A stretch of 61,940 bases of DNA from an uncultured Varibaculum sp. (GTDB taxonomy: Bacteria > Actinomycetota > Actinomycetes > Actinomycetales > Actinomycetaceae): contig NZ_CABTZZ010000011.1 in assembly GCF_902489465.1 (NCBI RefSeq), positions 1 to 61,940 on the forward strand, read 5' to 3'. The position numbers and the translations under genes were made by a program. The notes under the pieces are model-generated. The model made no database searches. It saw only the letters and a list, made by a program, of their open reading frames with translations, and was not told the origin of the DNA. Of this stretch, positions 44,080 to 52,628 are shown in pieces (positions within the stretch are counted from its first letter, which is position 1; each line of letters starts with the position of its first letter).

Positions 44080-44883
44080 TTAGGCGCTACAGGCGATCGC
44101 CCCGGCAGAGTCTTCAGATTCGCCACTGCCGGAATAGTTAGGATCCAAAGCCGCCGCCTCTTCGGGACTGACCCAAGCTGGCAATTTGCTCAAGCGAGAA
44201 AGATATTCGCTAATGGCCTCGAAATCACGCAAGATTTCGGGAGAAGACACGGAAAGCACTTGGAAAACCACAAAGGCGCGAATATCGCTTTCGACGGGTT
44301 GCTCACCAGTAAGGAATGGACTTTCCCGCAACATTTCTTCCAGGCGTTCCAAAGCCAGCGAAAAATTCCGACTGCTTTGGGCATCCGCTTCTCCGTGAGA
44401 AACCGCCCAGGAAGGTGCCACCAGCTGCTTATTTAGCCAAGCATCGAGGGTATCTAGTTTTGTCTGCTCAGCTGCCGGATATAGGTCAGGGGCTTCAAAA
44501 TGACTAAAAGGTTTCCAAGCGGTGCAAAAATCGAGCAGCATATCGGCGGACTCGGTAGCCACGATCTGGTTATCGCGCTGGGAATCTAGTATCACCGGCA
44601 CGGTTTGCGGGTCATCAGGCTCAAAATTGGGTTGGCGGCGATAAAGCTCGCGCGCTGAACGCACCATCAGCGCCGGGTCATAGGAATAGCCGTCCCGAAT
44701 AAACTCGAAACCATCCGGGCCTGATCCGGTAGCATAGCGTACCCCGATCGCGGCCTCTAAACCTAAAAGTCGCCGCGCAATCGTGACCCGGCGGCAATAG
44801 GGGCAGGTAGGAGAAACAACTAGCAGGTAGCGGCCGGCCTGTACCGGTAACTCTTCGCTACCAAAACGATAATTCGGGATCAT
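44080..44883 (-). CDS. Glutathione S-transferase-like protein (glutathionyl-hydroquinone reductase type)
   Basis: The 267-residue protein has a thioredoxin-like N-terminus with CPYCRR at about residues 27-32 (the GS-hydroquinone reductases have CPWA), a VPVILDSQ segment with the usual cis-proline, and an all-helical GST C-terminal domain (from about 125). Members in actinobacteria must use a thiol other than glutathione, probably mycothiol (inference). A TTG two codons upstream is in frame, but AGGAG seven bases before the ATG decides for the ATG. The end is acidic and Ser/Gly-rich. Confidence 0.82.
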   Translation of the reverse strand: MIPNYRFGSEELPVQAGRYLLVVSPTCPYCRRVTIARRLLGLEAAIGVRYATGSGPDGFEFIRDGYSYDPALMVRSARELYRRQPNFEPDDPQTVPVILDSQRDNQIVATESADMLLDFCTAWKPFSHFEAPDLYPAAEQTKLDTLDAWLNKQLVAPSWAVSHGEADAQSSRNFSLALERLEEMLRESPFLTGEQPVESDIRAFVVFQVLSVSSPEILRDFEAISEYLSRLSKLPAWVSPEEAAALDPNYSGSGESEDSAGAIACSA

Positions 44884-44967
44884 GGACAACTCCTGTTCTC
44901 GAGGCTAGCTCCATTATCGCAAATGCGAGACTCCCTCGCGCGCTGAGCAAACCGAGAGAAAATGTGG

Positions 44968-44973
44968 CATAAT
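44968..44973 (+). promoter_or_regulatory. -10 element for the rib operon
   Basis: CATAAT lies so that transcription would start near 44980, the first base of the outer stem of the FMN riboswitch. No clear -35 is seen. Confidence 0.5.
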
Positions 44974-44979
44974 AAACGG

Positions 44980-45097
44980 GTGCTCCGGGGTCGGTGAAAA
45001 TCCGAACCGGCGGTAAAGTCCGCGACCCGCTCACTATGGGCGGCTGAACCGGTGAAATTCCGGTACCGACGGTTATAGTCCGGATGAGAGGCAGCAC
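44980..45097 (+). promoter_or_regulatory. FMN riboswitch (RFN element)
   Basis: The region contains the conserved FMN aptamer blocks in order: TCGGTGAAAATCCGAACCGG, CGGTAAAGTCCGCGACCC, GAACCGGTGAAATTCCGGTACCGACGG split over the middle stems, and AGTCCGGATGAGAG at the end. The outer stem pairs GTGCT (44980-44984) with AGCAC (45093-45097). It senses flavin mononucleotide and controls the riboflavin genes downstream. Confidence 0.95.
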
Positions 45098-45135
45098 GGG
45101 CAGTTATGCCTTCATGGCGTCTGCGCGCGCCCACG

Positions 45136-45173
45136 CCTCCTCGGAACACGCTATTGACGAGGAGGATTTTTTT
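45136..45173 (+). terminator. Riboswitch expression platform: terminator that also masks the ribD ribosome site
   Basis: CCTCCTCG pairs with CGAGGAGG around a 14-base loop and is followed by ATTTTTTT, a Rho-independent terminator. The 3' arm contains GGAGG, the Shine-Dalgarno sequence of the TTG start of ribD nine bases later. With FMN bound, the hairpin should both stop transcription and hide the ribosome site. Confidence 0.85.
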
Positions 45174-45174
45174 A

Positions 45175-46239
45175 TTGGCGCTTTCAATGCCCTCTAAAGC
45201 TGCGCTTACTCACGGTCTCGCTGCCGCCAGCAAAGCTGCTCTCCAAGGCCCTAGAACTGGAGGAAATCCCCAGGTGGGATGCGCTATTCTTTCTCCTGCA
45301 GGCAGGATATTGTCAATGGGGTATCACCGGGGAGCGGGAAGCGCTCACGCGGAAGTAGATGCGCTAACCAACTTGAAAGAGGATACCGGATCTGCTCCAC
45401 TGACGGCAGTAGTCACCCTGGAGCCGTGTAACCATACCGGTAAAACTCCTCCCTGTAGCCGCGCTCTGATTGAAGCGGGGATTAAAAATGTTATCTGGGC
45501 AGTCGATGACCCTAATCCTAGGGCCAGTGGTGGCGGAGAGTATTTAAGAAGCCAGGGGATTAACGCTATGCCCGCTAGCGAAGCGGGGATTGACGAAAAC
45601 GTCCTCGCGAAGGCGCGGGAAGTTAGTGCCCACTGGGTGCAGGCCACCCGGCGCGGCCGGCCGTGGACTATCGCAAAAGTAGCGCAAACCCTGGACGGGT
45701 ATTGCGCCGCTAAGGACGGATCTAGCCAATGGATTACCAATCGGCTCTCGCGTGCCTATGCGCACCGGATTCGTTCCAGCGTGGATGTGATTATTGCCGG
45801 TACCGGTACCGTCCTCGCTGATAACCCGCAGCTGTCGGCGCGTCTAGCCGATGGGCGTGATCTCCCGCACCAGCCGCGCCCCCTGGTGGTGGGCAAGCGC
45901 GATATTCCCACAGATTATTACCTGGCCGGCAAAGCAGAACCGGCACGTACCCACGACCTTAAGGCGGTACTAGAAAGCTGCTATCAGCGCGGCGAGATTT
46001 TTGCGCTCCTGGAGGGCGGGCCTACCTTGGTAACTGCGGCTTTGCAGACGGATCTCGTAGATGAACTGCATATTTACCTGGCTCCTCGCCTGTTGGGCGC
46101 GGGGCACAAAGGAATAGGCGACTTGGGGATTAGCGCTTTGACCAGTTCCTTGGATTTCCAATTGCAACAGGTTAAAGAGTTAGGCGGAGATGTTTTCTTG
46201 GCGTTAATAAAGGAAGGGGCGTCATGTTTACCGGACTAA
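45175..46239 (+). CDS. ribD: Riboflavin biosynthesis deaminase/reductase
   Basis: Bifunctional enzyme for the second and third steps after GTP opening. The 354-residue protein has the cytidine-deaminase-like zinc site (His58 in HAEV, Cys85 and Cys94 in PCNHTGKTPPC) and a C-terminal reductase domain (from about 150). The open frame extends to 45106, inside the riboswitch region, but GGAGG at 45161-45165 fits a TTG start at 45175; an ATG at 45187 is possible too. ribE begins 16 bases before its end. Confidence 0.93.
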   Translation: MALSMPSKAALTHGLAAASKAALQGPRTGGNPQVGCAILSPAGRILSMGYHRGAGSAHAEVDALTNLKEDTGSAPLTAVVTLEPCNHTGKTPPCSRALIEAGIKNVIWAVDDPNPRASGGGEYLRSQGINAMPASEAGIDENVLAKAREVSAHWVQATRRGRPWTIAKVAQTLDGYCAAKDGSSQWITNRLSRAYAHRIRSSVDVIIAGTGTVLADNPQLSARLADGRDLPHQPRPLVVGKRDIPTDYYLAGKAEPARTHDLKAVLESCYQRGEIFALLEGGPTLVTAALQTDLVDELHIYLAPRLLGAGHKGIGDLGISALTSSLDFQLQQVKELGGDVFLALIKEGASCLPD

Positions 46240-46817
46240 TAGCAGAGGTCGGGACAATTAGCTCGCTAAATAAGCGAGAAGCAGACCTAGAAATTGGGAT
46301 TTCTTGCGCTTTTGCCTCCGAGCTATCCTCGGGAGAATCGGTGGCTACCTCCGGGATTTGCCTGACCGTGACCCGGATAGAAGGCGATACTTTCTATGCC
46401 TACGCCATGCCGGAAACCGTCAGACTCACCACCCTGGGACAAAAAAGCCTGGGTGAGGGGGTTAACCTGGAGCGCGCCCTCCTCCCGACGGATCGCTTAG
46501 GGGGACACCTGGTTGCCGGGCATATTGATGGCACTGGCTCGGTAACTTCCCTAGCGGAAGGGCAGCGTTGGCGGGAGCTACAGATTTCGGCTCCGCCCTC
46601 ATTAATGCGCCAGATAGCTAAGAAAGGATCGATTGCGATCGACGGGGTATCTTTAACCGTAACCGCGGTGGGTGAGGACTATTTCCGGGTCGCAATAATC
46701 CCCGTCACCCGAGATAACACTACTTTAGGAACGCTTTCAGTCGGCTCTTTAGTCAATTTGGAGACTGACCAGATAGCGAAATATGTGGAACGTCTACTTG
46801 AGGGGAATAAAAACTAA
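46224..46817 (+). CDS. ribE: Riboflavin synthase alpha chain
   Basis: Dismutates two lumazine molecules to riboflavin. The 197-residue protein shows the two-fold repeated lumazine-binding barrel: the first copy starts MFTGLIAEVGTI and the second has GHLVAGHIDGTGSV near residue 92. The start overlaps ribD by 16 bases and its TAA shares one base with the ribBA ATG, so translation is coupled along the operon. Confidence 0.95.
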   Translation: MFTGLIAEVGTISSLNKREADLEIGISCAFASELSSGESVATSGICLTVTRIEGDTFYAYAMPETVRLTTLGQKSLGEGVNLERALLPTDRLGGHLVAGHIDGTGSVTSLAEGQRWRELQISAPPSLMRQIAKKGSIAIDGVSLTVTAVGEDYFRVAIIPVTRDNTTLGTLSVGSLVNLETDQIAKYVERLLEGNKN

Positions 46818-48061
46818 TGAGTGACTTGGACAAGTTATTCGCGCGGGTCAGCGTGGCTCTGCGGGCAGGAAAACCCGTTTTGGTAGCGGATTCGAAAGAC
46901 CGGGAAAACGAAGTAGACGCGATTGTCAGTGCTCAAGAAGTTACCCCCGAGTGGATGGGGTGGATGGTGCGTTATACCTCCGGTTATATTTGCGCCCCCA
47001 TGACAGCTGAACGTGCAGATTTGCTGGGATTGCCGATTCAATGGCCAGCTAATCAGGATCAGCTGCGCACCTGTTACACCGTTTCCTGTGATGCTGCAAG
47101 GGGAGTGACCACCGGGATTTCAGCTTCGGATCGCCGTACTACTTTACGGGCTTTAGCCAATCCTCTCTCCAGCAGCGAAGATTTGGTGCGTCCCGGACAT
47201 ATTTTGCCGCTGAGGGCGCGCAGTGGCGGGGGTTTTACCCGGGCAGGGCACACTGAGGCGGCAGTTGATTTAATGGAGCTAGCTGACTTGGTTCCGGTAG
47301 CCGCTATCGGGGAAATGGTTCACGATGACGGTTCTATGGTTCGTTACCGTCACTGCCCGGCAATTGCCGAAAAGTTTGACCTGGAACTAATTACAGTCGC
47401 AGAGCTGAAAGAATTCTTATCTCAGGGAAAAACACCGGTAGAGCCAGCTAAGATCACCCGAGTTAGCGAGATCGCCAGCGCCAAACTTCCCACACAATTT
47501 GGGGATTTTACAGTGCGTGCTTATCAGGATTCCGAATTGGGGACAGTACATATGGCTCTGATCTCCGAAAAGACTGCAGAGTCGACCGCGTTGGTGCGGA
47601 TTCATTCCGAATGCCTGACCGGGGAATCTTTCGGCTCGCTGCGCTGCGATTGCGGGCCGCAACTACAGCAAGCGATGAGGCAGGTAGCGGACGAGGGCGG
47701 CGTGATTGTTTATCTGCGCGGTCAAGAAGGACGCGGGATTGGGCTTAGTGAAAAAATTAAAGCCTATGCCCTACAGGATCAAGGACGGGACACCGCGCAG
47801 GCTAATCTTGATTTGGGATGGCCAGTTGACCTGCGTGAATATGGGGCGGCGGCCGCTATTTTACGGGATCTGCAGCTACTTAAGATCCGTTTGTTGACAA
47901 ACAATCCGCAAAAGGCGCTGCTTAGTCAAGATGGGATTGAAGTGGAGGAAACCGTACCCTTAGAAGTCGGGATCGATCCTCACAATATCGAGTATTTACG
48001 TACCAAACAGCGGCTGGGACATACCTTCCACAATCTCGACGATTTCGTGGCTAAGAAATAG
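46817..48061 (+). CDS. ribBA: 3,4-dihydroxy-2-butanone 4-phosphate synthase / GTP cyclohydrolase II
   Basis: Makes both starting materials of riboflavin. The N-terminal half (to about residue 205) is RibB, with the acidic loop reading DSKDRENEVD in place of the common DDEDRENEGD and RSGGGFTRAGHTEAAVDL near 134-151. The C-terminal half is RibA, with the zinc cysteines in ECLTGESFGSLRCDCG and RGQEGRGIGL. The length of 414 is normal. The glycine-to-valine and acidic-residue changes in the RibB loop are unusual, but the Glu and Arg residues of the core remain. Confidence 0.95.
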   Translation: MSDLDKLFARVSVALRAGKPVLVADSKDRENEVDAIVSAQEVTPEWMGWMVRYTSGYICAPMTAERADLLGLPIQWPANQDQLRTCYTVSCDAARGVTTGISASDRRTTLRALANPLSSSEDLVRPGHILPLRARSGGGFTRAGHTEAAVDLMELADLVPVAAIGEMVHDDGSMVRYRHCPAIAEKFDLELITVAELKEFLSQGKTPVEPAKITRVSEIASAKLPTQFGDFTVRAYQDSELGTVHMALISEKTAESTALVRIHSECLTGESFGSLRCDCGPQLQQAMRQVADEGGVIVYLRGQEGRGIGLSEKIKAYALQDQGRDTAQANLDLGWPVDLREYGAAAAILRDLQLLKIRLLTNNPQKALLSQDGIEVEETVPLEVGIDPHNIEYLRTKQRLGHTFHNLDDFVAKK

Positions 48062-48105
48062 TCGCAGCGCCCTATGGAATAATCGATTGGTACTGAGGAG
48101 GAAAA

Positions 48106-48579
48106 ATGGCTGGAGCAGGAGTTCCCGACTTACATATTGCCGGAGCGGGCAAGAAAGTGGTGATTATCGCTACTCAATGGCATGAGCAGGTCATGGAAGG
48201 GCTGGTAGCAGAAGCTAAACGCGCCTGTCAGGACGCGAAGGCGGACTTTGAAGTAGTGCGGGTTCCGGGATCCTTTGAGCTTCCGCTTGCTGCAAAAGCC
48301 TATGCCGAAAGCGGGAAAGCGGATGCCCTGGTTTGTCTGGGAGTAGTGATTCGTGGGGGTACTCCTCATTTTGACTATGTTTGCGATGCCGCGACCTATG
48401 GTCTTACCAAAGTGTCGGTTGAATCCCGGATTCCTCTAGGCTTTGGCTTGCTGACCTGTGATAACGAAGAGCAAGCCTTGGATCGCGCCGGGTTGGAATC
48501 CTCTAGTGAAGATAAAGGCTACGAGGCCGTACAGGCAGCGTTAGCCATGGTGCAAGTTTTGACGGAGGCTGAAAAGTAA
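48106..48579 (+). CDS. ribH: 6,7-dimethyl-8-ribityllumazine synthase
   Basis: Condenses the two branches of the riboflavin pathway. The 157-residue protein has the substrate segments VRVPGSFELPLAAK near 48-61 and CLGVVIRGGTPHFDYV near 76-91 with the catalytic histidine. AGGAGG lies a few bases before the ATG. Last gene of the FMN-controlled operon. Confidence 0.96.
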   Translation: MAGAGVPDLHIAGAGKKVVIIATQWHEQVMEGLVAEAKRACQDAKADFEVVRVPGSFELPLAAKAYAESGKADALVCLGVVIRGGTPHFDYVCDAATYGLTKVSVESRIPLGFGLLTCDNEEQALDRAGLESSSEDKGYEAVQAALAMVQVLTEAEK

Positions 48580-48620
48580 TCGGTTTTGTCTTTAGCTTTG
48601 CGCGAATCACAGGTTAGAGG

Positions 48621-48650
48621 TTAATAAGTAGCGGCCAATCAAGGTAGAGT
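48621..48650 (+). promoter_or_regulatory. Candidate hrcA promoter
   Basis: TAGAGT at 48645-48650 with TTAATA 18 bases further up. The -10 element touches the first base of the CIRCE operator, so HrcA bound there would block transcription. Confidence 0.4.
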
Positions 48651-48676
48651 TAGCAGTCGAGGCGGCCGAGTGCTGA
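48650..48676. promoter_or_regulatory. CIRCE element, HrcA operator
   Basis: TTAGCAGTC-N9-GAGTGCTGA matches the CIRCE consensus TTAGCACTC-N9-GAGTGCTAA at 16 of 18 positions, with exactly nine bases between the arms. It lies about 50 bases before hrcA and implies self-repression and heat induction of hrcA-dnaJ. Confidence 0.88.
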
Positions 48677-48728
48677 CAAAGGTTTTGCTGAGATTGAGCG
48701 CTACGGTTTCTAAGGACAGTGAGGAGAT

Positions 48729-49754
48729 ATGAGCCAGGCAAGTATCCGGCGGGACGATGTGTTGCGCGCCATCGTCACCGATTATGTGGAAACCGGTGAA
48801 CCCGTAGGCTCTAAGGCGTTGGTAGATCGGCATGATTTGCGGGTATCCCCGGCTACGGTTCGCAATGATATGTCGGTGCTGGAAGAGAAAGGCTACCTTT
48901 ATCAGCCCCATACCTCTGCTGGGCGAGTACCCACCGAAAAAGGGTATCGCGCCTTCGTGGACCGGATATCAGAGCTCAGCCCGATTACCAGTGCTCAACG
49001 GCGCGCAATTGAGACTTTCGTTTTAGGATCCGCTGATTTTGATGAAGTAGTAGCCCGTACCGTTCGGGTTTTAGCCCAGTTGACCCGGCAATTAGCGGTG
49101 GTGCAGTACCCGCATTTTGAGCGCAGCGGCCTGCGCCATATCGAGCTAATCCCAGTTGCAGAGTTCAAACTGTTAGTAATCGTGATTACCAATAGCGCCC
49201 GGGTGCAGCAGGCTACTATCGAGACGCGTTATGAGGTTGACTCTGCGAGCGCCCACTCTTTGGCTCTGCTACTAAACTCCACCTTAGAGGGAATGGAAGC
49301 ATCGCAAATATCCCAGGTGGAGCCAGTATTAATGGCAGGAGCCGCCCCGGAACACCTGGAAGTGATCTCTCAGGTATTGCCGATTATTCGCGAGGCACTT
49401 ACCGGGGAACGCACCGAGAGGATCGTGATGGTAGGGGCGGGAAATCTGGTGCGCTCTAGCCCCGAGTTTTCTAGTTCGATCGGCTCCATTTTAGATGCCC
49501 TGGAAGAGCAAGTAACCTTGCTGCGGCTATTTTCAGAGTTTGATCAACAAGATTCGCCAGTTACGGTCACGATTGGCTCGGAATCAGGAGAGCATTCCCT
49601 GTCGGAAACTTCCATTGTGGCAGGGGCTTACGGGGATAAAGAAAGCGGGGTCGCCCATGTCGGAATAGTAGGCCCGCAAAGAATGGACTATCCGCGCGCA
49701 ATGAGTATCGTGCGTGCGGTTTCGCGGTATTTATCGCGGATGATGACCAGGTAG
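48729..49754 (+). CDS. hrcA: Heat-inducible transcription repressor HrcA
   Basis: Represses chaperone genes through CIRCE. The 341-residue protein starts with the winged-helix domain (RRDDVLRAIVTDYVETGEPVGSKAL, then SPATVRNDMSVLEEKGYLYQPHTSAGRVPT) and continues with the GAF-like dimer domain. GAGGAG precedes the ATG. dnaJ follows after 24 bases, the usual actinobacterial hrcA-dnaJ pair. Confidence 0.97.
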   Translation: MSQASIRRDDVLRAIVTDYVETGEPVGSKALVDRHDLRVSPATVRNDMSVLEEKGYLYQPHTSAGRVPTEKGYRAFVDRISELSPITSAQRRAIETFVLGSADFDEVVARTVRVLAQLTRQLAVVQYPHFERSGLRHIELIPVAEFKLLVIVITNSARVQQATIETRYEVDSASAHSLALLLNSTLEGMEASQISQVEPVLMAGAAPEHLEVISQVLPIIREALTGERTERIVMVGAGNLVRSSPEFSSSIGSILDALEEQVTLLRLFSEFDQQDSPVTVTIGSESGEHSLSETSIVAGAYGDKESGVAHVGIVGPQRMDYPRAMSIVRAVSRYLSRMMTR

Positions 49755-49778
49755 ATTAGGAAAGAGGAATACGGATCC

Positions 49779-50885
49779 TTGGCTGATTACTATGAGATTC
49801 TAGGGGTTTCCCGGGACGCTACGGAGGCGGAGATTAGACGTGCGTACCGCCGTAAAGCCCGCAAGTTACATCCGGACGTAGCCGGACCGCAGTCAGAAGA
49901 GGCTTTCAAAGAGGTTTCGATGGCGCACGAAGTCCTGTCTGATCCGGAAAAGCGGCGCCGCTACGATATGGGCGGTGAGTCTGGTTTTGCCAACTCAGGT
50001 ATGGGCGACTTTTCCATGTTCTCCGATATTTTCGAGAGCTTTTTCGGAGGGGAAACGGGCGCTGGCCCGACTCCGAGAGGGAGAAGAGGTGAGGATCTGC
50101 GTCAGCGCCTGGAAATCGCTTTAGAGGAAGCGGTTTTTGGGGTAAAGAAGCAGGTACAGGTGCGTACCGCAGTAGTGTGTCCTACCTGTGATGGAAGCTG
50201 TTGCGCCCCGGGAACTTCCCCGCGTACCTGTCAGGTTTGTAATGGCCGCGGCTCGGTCACCCGCTCTACCCGCACCTTCTTGGGGCAAATGCAATCCACC
50301 GTTCCCTGTAGCGCCTGTGCCGGTCACGGTACCACTATTCCTGATCCCTGCCCCGAGTGTTCCGGCGAAGGACGAGTACGTACCACTTCCACTTTGCAGG
50401 TAGAGATTCCTCCCGGGGTGCAAACCGGACATAAAGTGCAGCTGCGTGGTAAAGGCGCAGTAGGGCCGGGAGGCGGCCCCAGCGGGGATTTGTATTTAGA
50501 GATCAAAGTTAGTGCCCATCGGGTGTTTTCCCGCCACGGGGATAATCTGGAGACCACCTTGCGGGTGCCGATGACGGCCGCTATTTTGGGAACCAAAGTT
50601 GACTTGGAAACTTTTGATGGGACTCAAGAGATTACTATCGCACCTGGCACCCAGCCTGGCCAACAGATTCGGCTTGCCGGCTTGGGGGTAGGACGTTTAC
50701 AGCGAGAAGGGCGCGGTGACCTGATTGTGAATATTATGGTTCAGGTGCCCACTAACCTAGATGCTGCTCAGCGGGAGCTAATCTCGCAATTGGCACAGCT
50801 TAGACAAGAAGATCGGGTAGAACCAGAACCGCTAGCGGATAGTGGAGTGTTCTCTCGCCTGCGGGAACGATTTGCAGGTCACTAA
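49779..50885 (+). CDS. dnaJ: Chaperone protein DnaJ
   Basis: Co-chaperone of DnaK. The 368-residue protein has the J domain with HPD at residues 31-33, a Gly/Phe-containing linker (about 70-105), the zinc region with four CxxCxG-type repeats (CPTCDG, CQVCNG, CSACAG, CPECSG at about 133-200) and the substrate-binding barrels. The start is TTG. It corresponds to DnaJ2, the copy under HrcA control in actinobacteria. The stop shares one base with the rsmE ATG. Confidence 0.96.
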   Translation: MADYYEILGVSRDATEAEIRRAYRRKARKLHPDVAGPQSEEAFKEVSMAHEVLSDPEKRRRYDMGGESGFANSGMGDFSMFSDIFESFFGGETGAGPTPRGRRGEDLRQRLEIALEEAVFGVKKQVQVRTAVVCPTCDGSCCAPGTSPRTCQVCNGRGSVTRSTRTFLGQMQSTVPCSACAGHGTTIPDPCPECSGEGRVRTTSTLQVEIPPGVQTGHKVQLRGKGAVGPGGGPSGDLYLEIKVSAHRVFSRHGDNLETTLRVPMTAAILGTKVDLETFDGTQEITIAPGTQPGQQIRLAGLGVGRLQREGRGDLIVNIMVQVPTNLDAAQRELISQLAQLRQEDRVEPEPLADSGVFSRLRERFAGH

Positions 50886-51667
50886 TGTTTCTTCCGGTAT
50901 TTTTAGGTGACGAATCCTGCCCACCGCTTTCTAGCCTGCAGGAAGGAGAACGCGGATCCCTTAAAGGGGCAGAAGCTGCTCACGCAGGCGGTTCGCTACG
51001 TCTTGGAGTAGGTGACCCCCTCGACCTGGTTGATGGTAAAGGGTTGCGCCTGCGCTGCCAGATACTGGCAACCGATAAAAACTCTTTAGAGTTTGAAGTA
51101 CTTCAGGTAATGCACCTATCTTTACCACAAACGCAGTTTGGGCTGATTCAGGCGCTTTCAAAGGGTGGGCGTGATGAACAGGCGGTAGAGTCGGCAGTCG
51201 AGTTAGGGGTCAGCCGAGTGCGCCCCTGGGCGGCAGGGCGCTCTATTGTGCAGTGGAAGGGATCGAAAGTGCAGCGAGGCGCGAAGAAGTGGGAGTCGCT
51301 ACTGCAAGCGGCAGCAAAACAGTCCCGCCGTGCCAACTGGCCTCTCCTAGATCCCTTAGCGGATTCGCGGAGGCTGCAAGAAATAATCGCTGCCGGAAGT
51401 AGCGAAGAAAAGTTTGTGTTGCTGGATCCGGATTCCTCCCTACCTCTTGTCGAAGCCTGGGAGCAGGTAAGCGAGGCGAAAATGATACACCTGATAGTCG
51501 GCCCGGAGGGCGGGGTGAGTCCGGAGGAAACTGCTAAGTTTTGTGCTGCTGGCGCGATTACGGCGCGGCTGGGGCCTACCGTTTTACGCTCCTCCAGTGC
51601 GGGACCGGCTGCCTTGGCGGCGTTAGGACTTTGCAGCGGCTTGTGGGGACGGAAGGAAGCACTCTGA
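50885..51667 (+). CDS. rsmE: 16S rRNA (uridine1498-N3)-methyltransferase
   Basis: Methylates U1498 of 16S rRNA with SAM. The 260-residue SPOUT protein has a PUA-like N-terminus (with a 15-residue low-similarity insertion near the start) and the knot motifs LIVGPEGGVSPEE near 205-217 and LGPTVLRSSSAGPAALA near 231-247; the second is more often LGPRILRTETA. The start overlaps dnaJ by one base. Confidence 0.92.
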   Translation: MFLPVFLGDESCPPLSSLQEGERGSLKGAEAAHAGGSLRLGVGDPLDLVDGKGLRLRCQILATDKNSLEFEVLQVMHLSLPQTQFGLIQALSKGGRDEQAVESAVELGVSRVRPWAAGRSIVQWKGSKVQRGAKKWESLLQAAAKQSRRANWPLLDPLADSRRLQEIIAAGSSEEKFVLLDPDSSLPLVEAWEQVSEAKMIHLIVGPEGGVSPEETAKFCAAGAITARLGPTVLRSSSAGPAALAALGLCSGLWGRKEAL

Positions 51668-51668
51668 G

Positions 51669-52628
51669 ATGACCGATGAGCTAACCCAGGTGCTAATGCC
51701 CGAAGACTTGGATCCGGTGCTGGTGTTTGGCCCGGGAGACCAGGTACTGCGGGCAATGCAAGATAACTTGCCGGGGGTGCGGATTAATTCGCGCGGCAAT
51801 ATCGTAACTTTTCAAGGAAACCCGGGCGAGGCGCGGATGGGTGCCGATCTGCTAGGCGAGTTGATTGCAGCTGCCCGTCACGGTAATCCCTTATCTGCCA
51901 CGGCAGTTCAGCAGGCCCTAACCCTCATGTCATCCCAAGAAACCTTGCCGGTATTACGTACTAAACACCGGCAGGTTAGGGCAAAAACCCCCGGTCAACA
52001 AAGTTATATCGAAGCGATCAGCAATAATCGGATCGTCTTTGGAGTAGGGCCAGCCGGGACCGGAAAAACCTATCTGGCGATGGCAAAAGCGGTGGAAGCT
52101 TTAGAATCTGGGGCGGTGTCCCGGATAGTTTTGACCCGTCCCGCGGTAGAGGCCGGGGAATCACTCGGTTTTTTGCCCGGTACGCTCACCGAAAAGATCG
52201 ATCCCTATCTGCGTCCTCTTTATGATGCCTTACGGGAAATGCTGGAACCAGCAGAACTTGCCCAGCTGCTAGAGTCGGGAACTATCGAAGTAGCTCCCTT
52301 AGCCTATATGCGCGGGCGCACGATTTCTCATGCCTTTATCGTGCTGGATGAAGCCCAAAACACTACCACCCAACAGATGAAAATGTTCCTCACCCGCTTA
52401 GGGGAGGGGTCAACTATGGTAGTGACCGGCGATATTACCCAAATTGACTTGCCCCGCGGAAAACTGTCGGGACTTAAAGATGCGCGCAATGTCCTTACCG
52501 GAGTTAAAGATATCGAGTTTTGTTATTTAACCAGCGAGGACGTGGTGCGCGATAAGCTGGTGGGGCTGATTATTGACGCCTATGAACGACATGCGAACAC
52601 GTTAGATGAGGGGGAGAAATACCGGTGA
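51669..52628 (+). CDS. phoH: PhoH-family ATPase
   Basis: The 319-residue protein has a KH-like N-terminus and a P-loop ATPase with Walker A GVGPAGTGKT near residues 125-134 and Walker B FIVLDEAQN near 218-226. PhoH proteins are linked to RNA metabolism, and the gene is typically followed by ybeY, as here; a joint role in ribosomal RNA processing is supported by the shared operon. It starts one base after rsmE and overlaps ybeY by four. Confidence 0.94.
   Translation: MTDELTQVLMPEDLDPVLVFGPGDQVLRAMQDNLPGVRINSRGNIVTFQGNPGEARMGADLLGELIAAARHGNPLSATAVQQALTLMSSQETLPVLRTKHRQVRAKTPGQQSYIEAISNNRIVFGVGPAGTGKTYLAMAKAVEALESGAVSRIVLTRPAVEAGESLGFLPGTLTEKIDPYLRPLYDALREMLEPAELAQLLESGTIEVAPLAYMRGRTISHAFIVLDEAQNTTTQQMKMFLTRLGEGSTMVVTGDITQIDLPRGKLSGLKDARNVLTGVKDIEFCYLTSEDVVRDKLVGLIIDAYERHANTLDEGEKYR

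Noticed and set aside
45106..45174. ribD starting at 45106
   Set aside because: This start lies within the riboswitch platform and has no ribosome site; the RibD family start fits downstream.
51148..51756. 202-codon antisense frame across rsmE and phoH
   Set aside because: It spans the junction of two well-supported genes on the other strand and has shadow-like composition.
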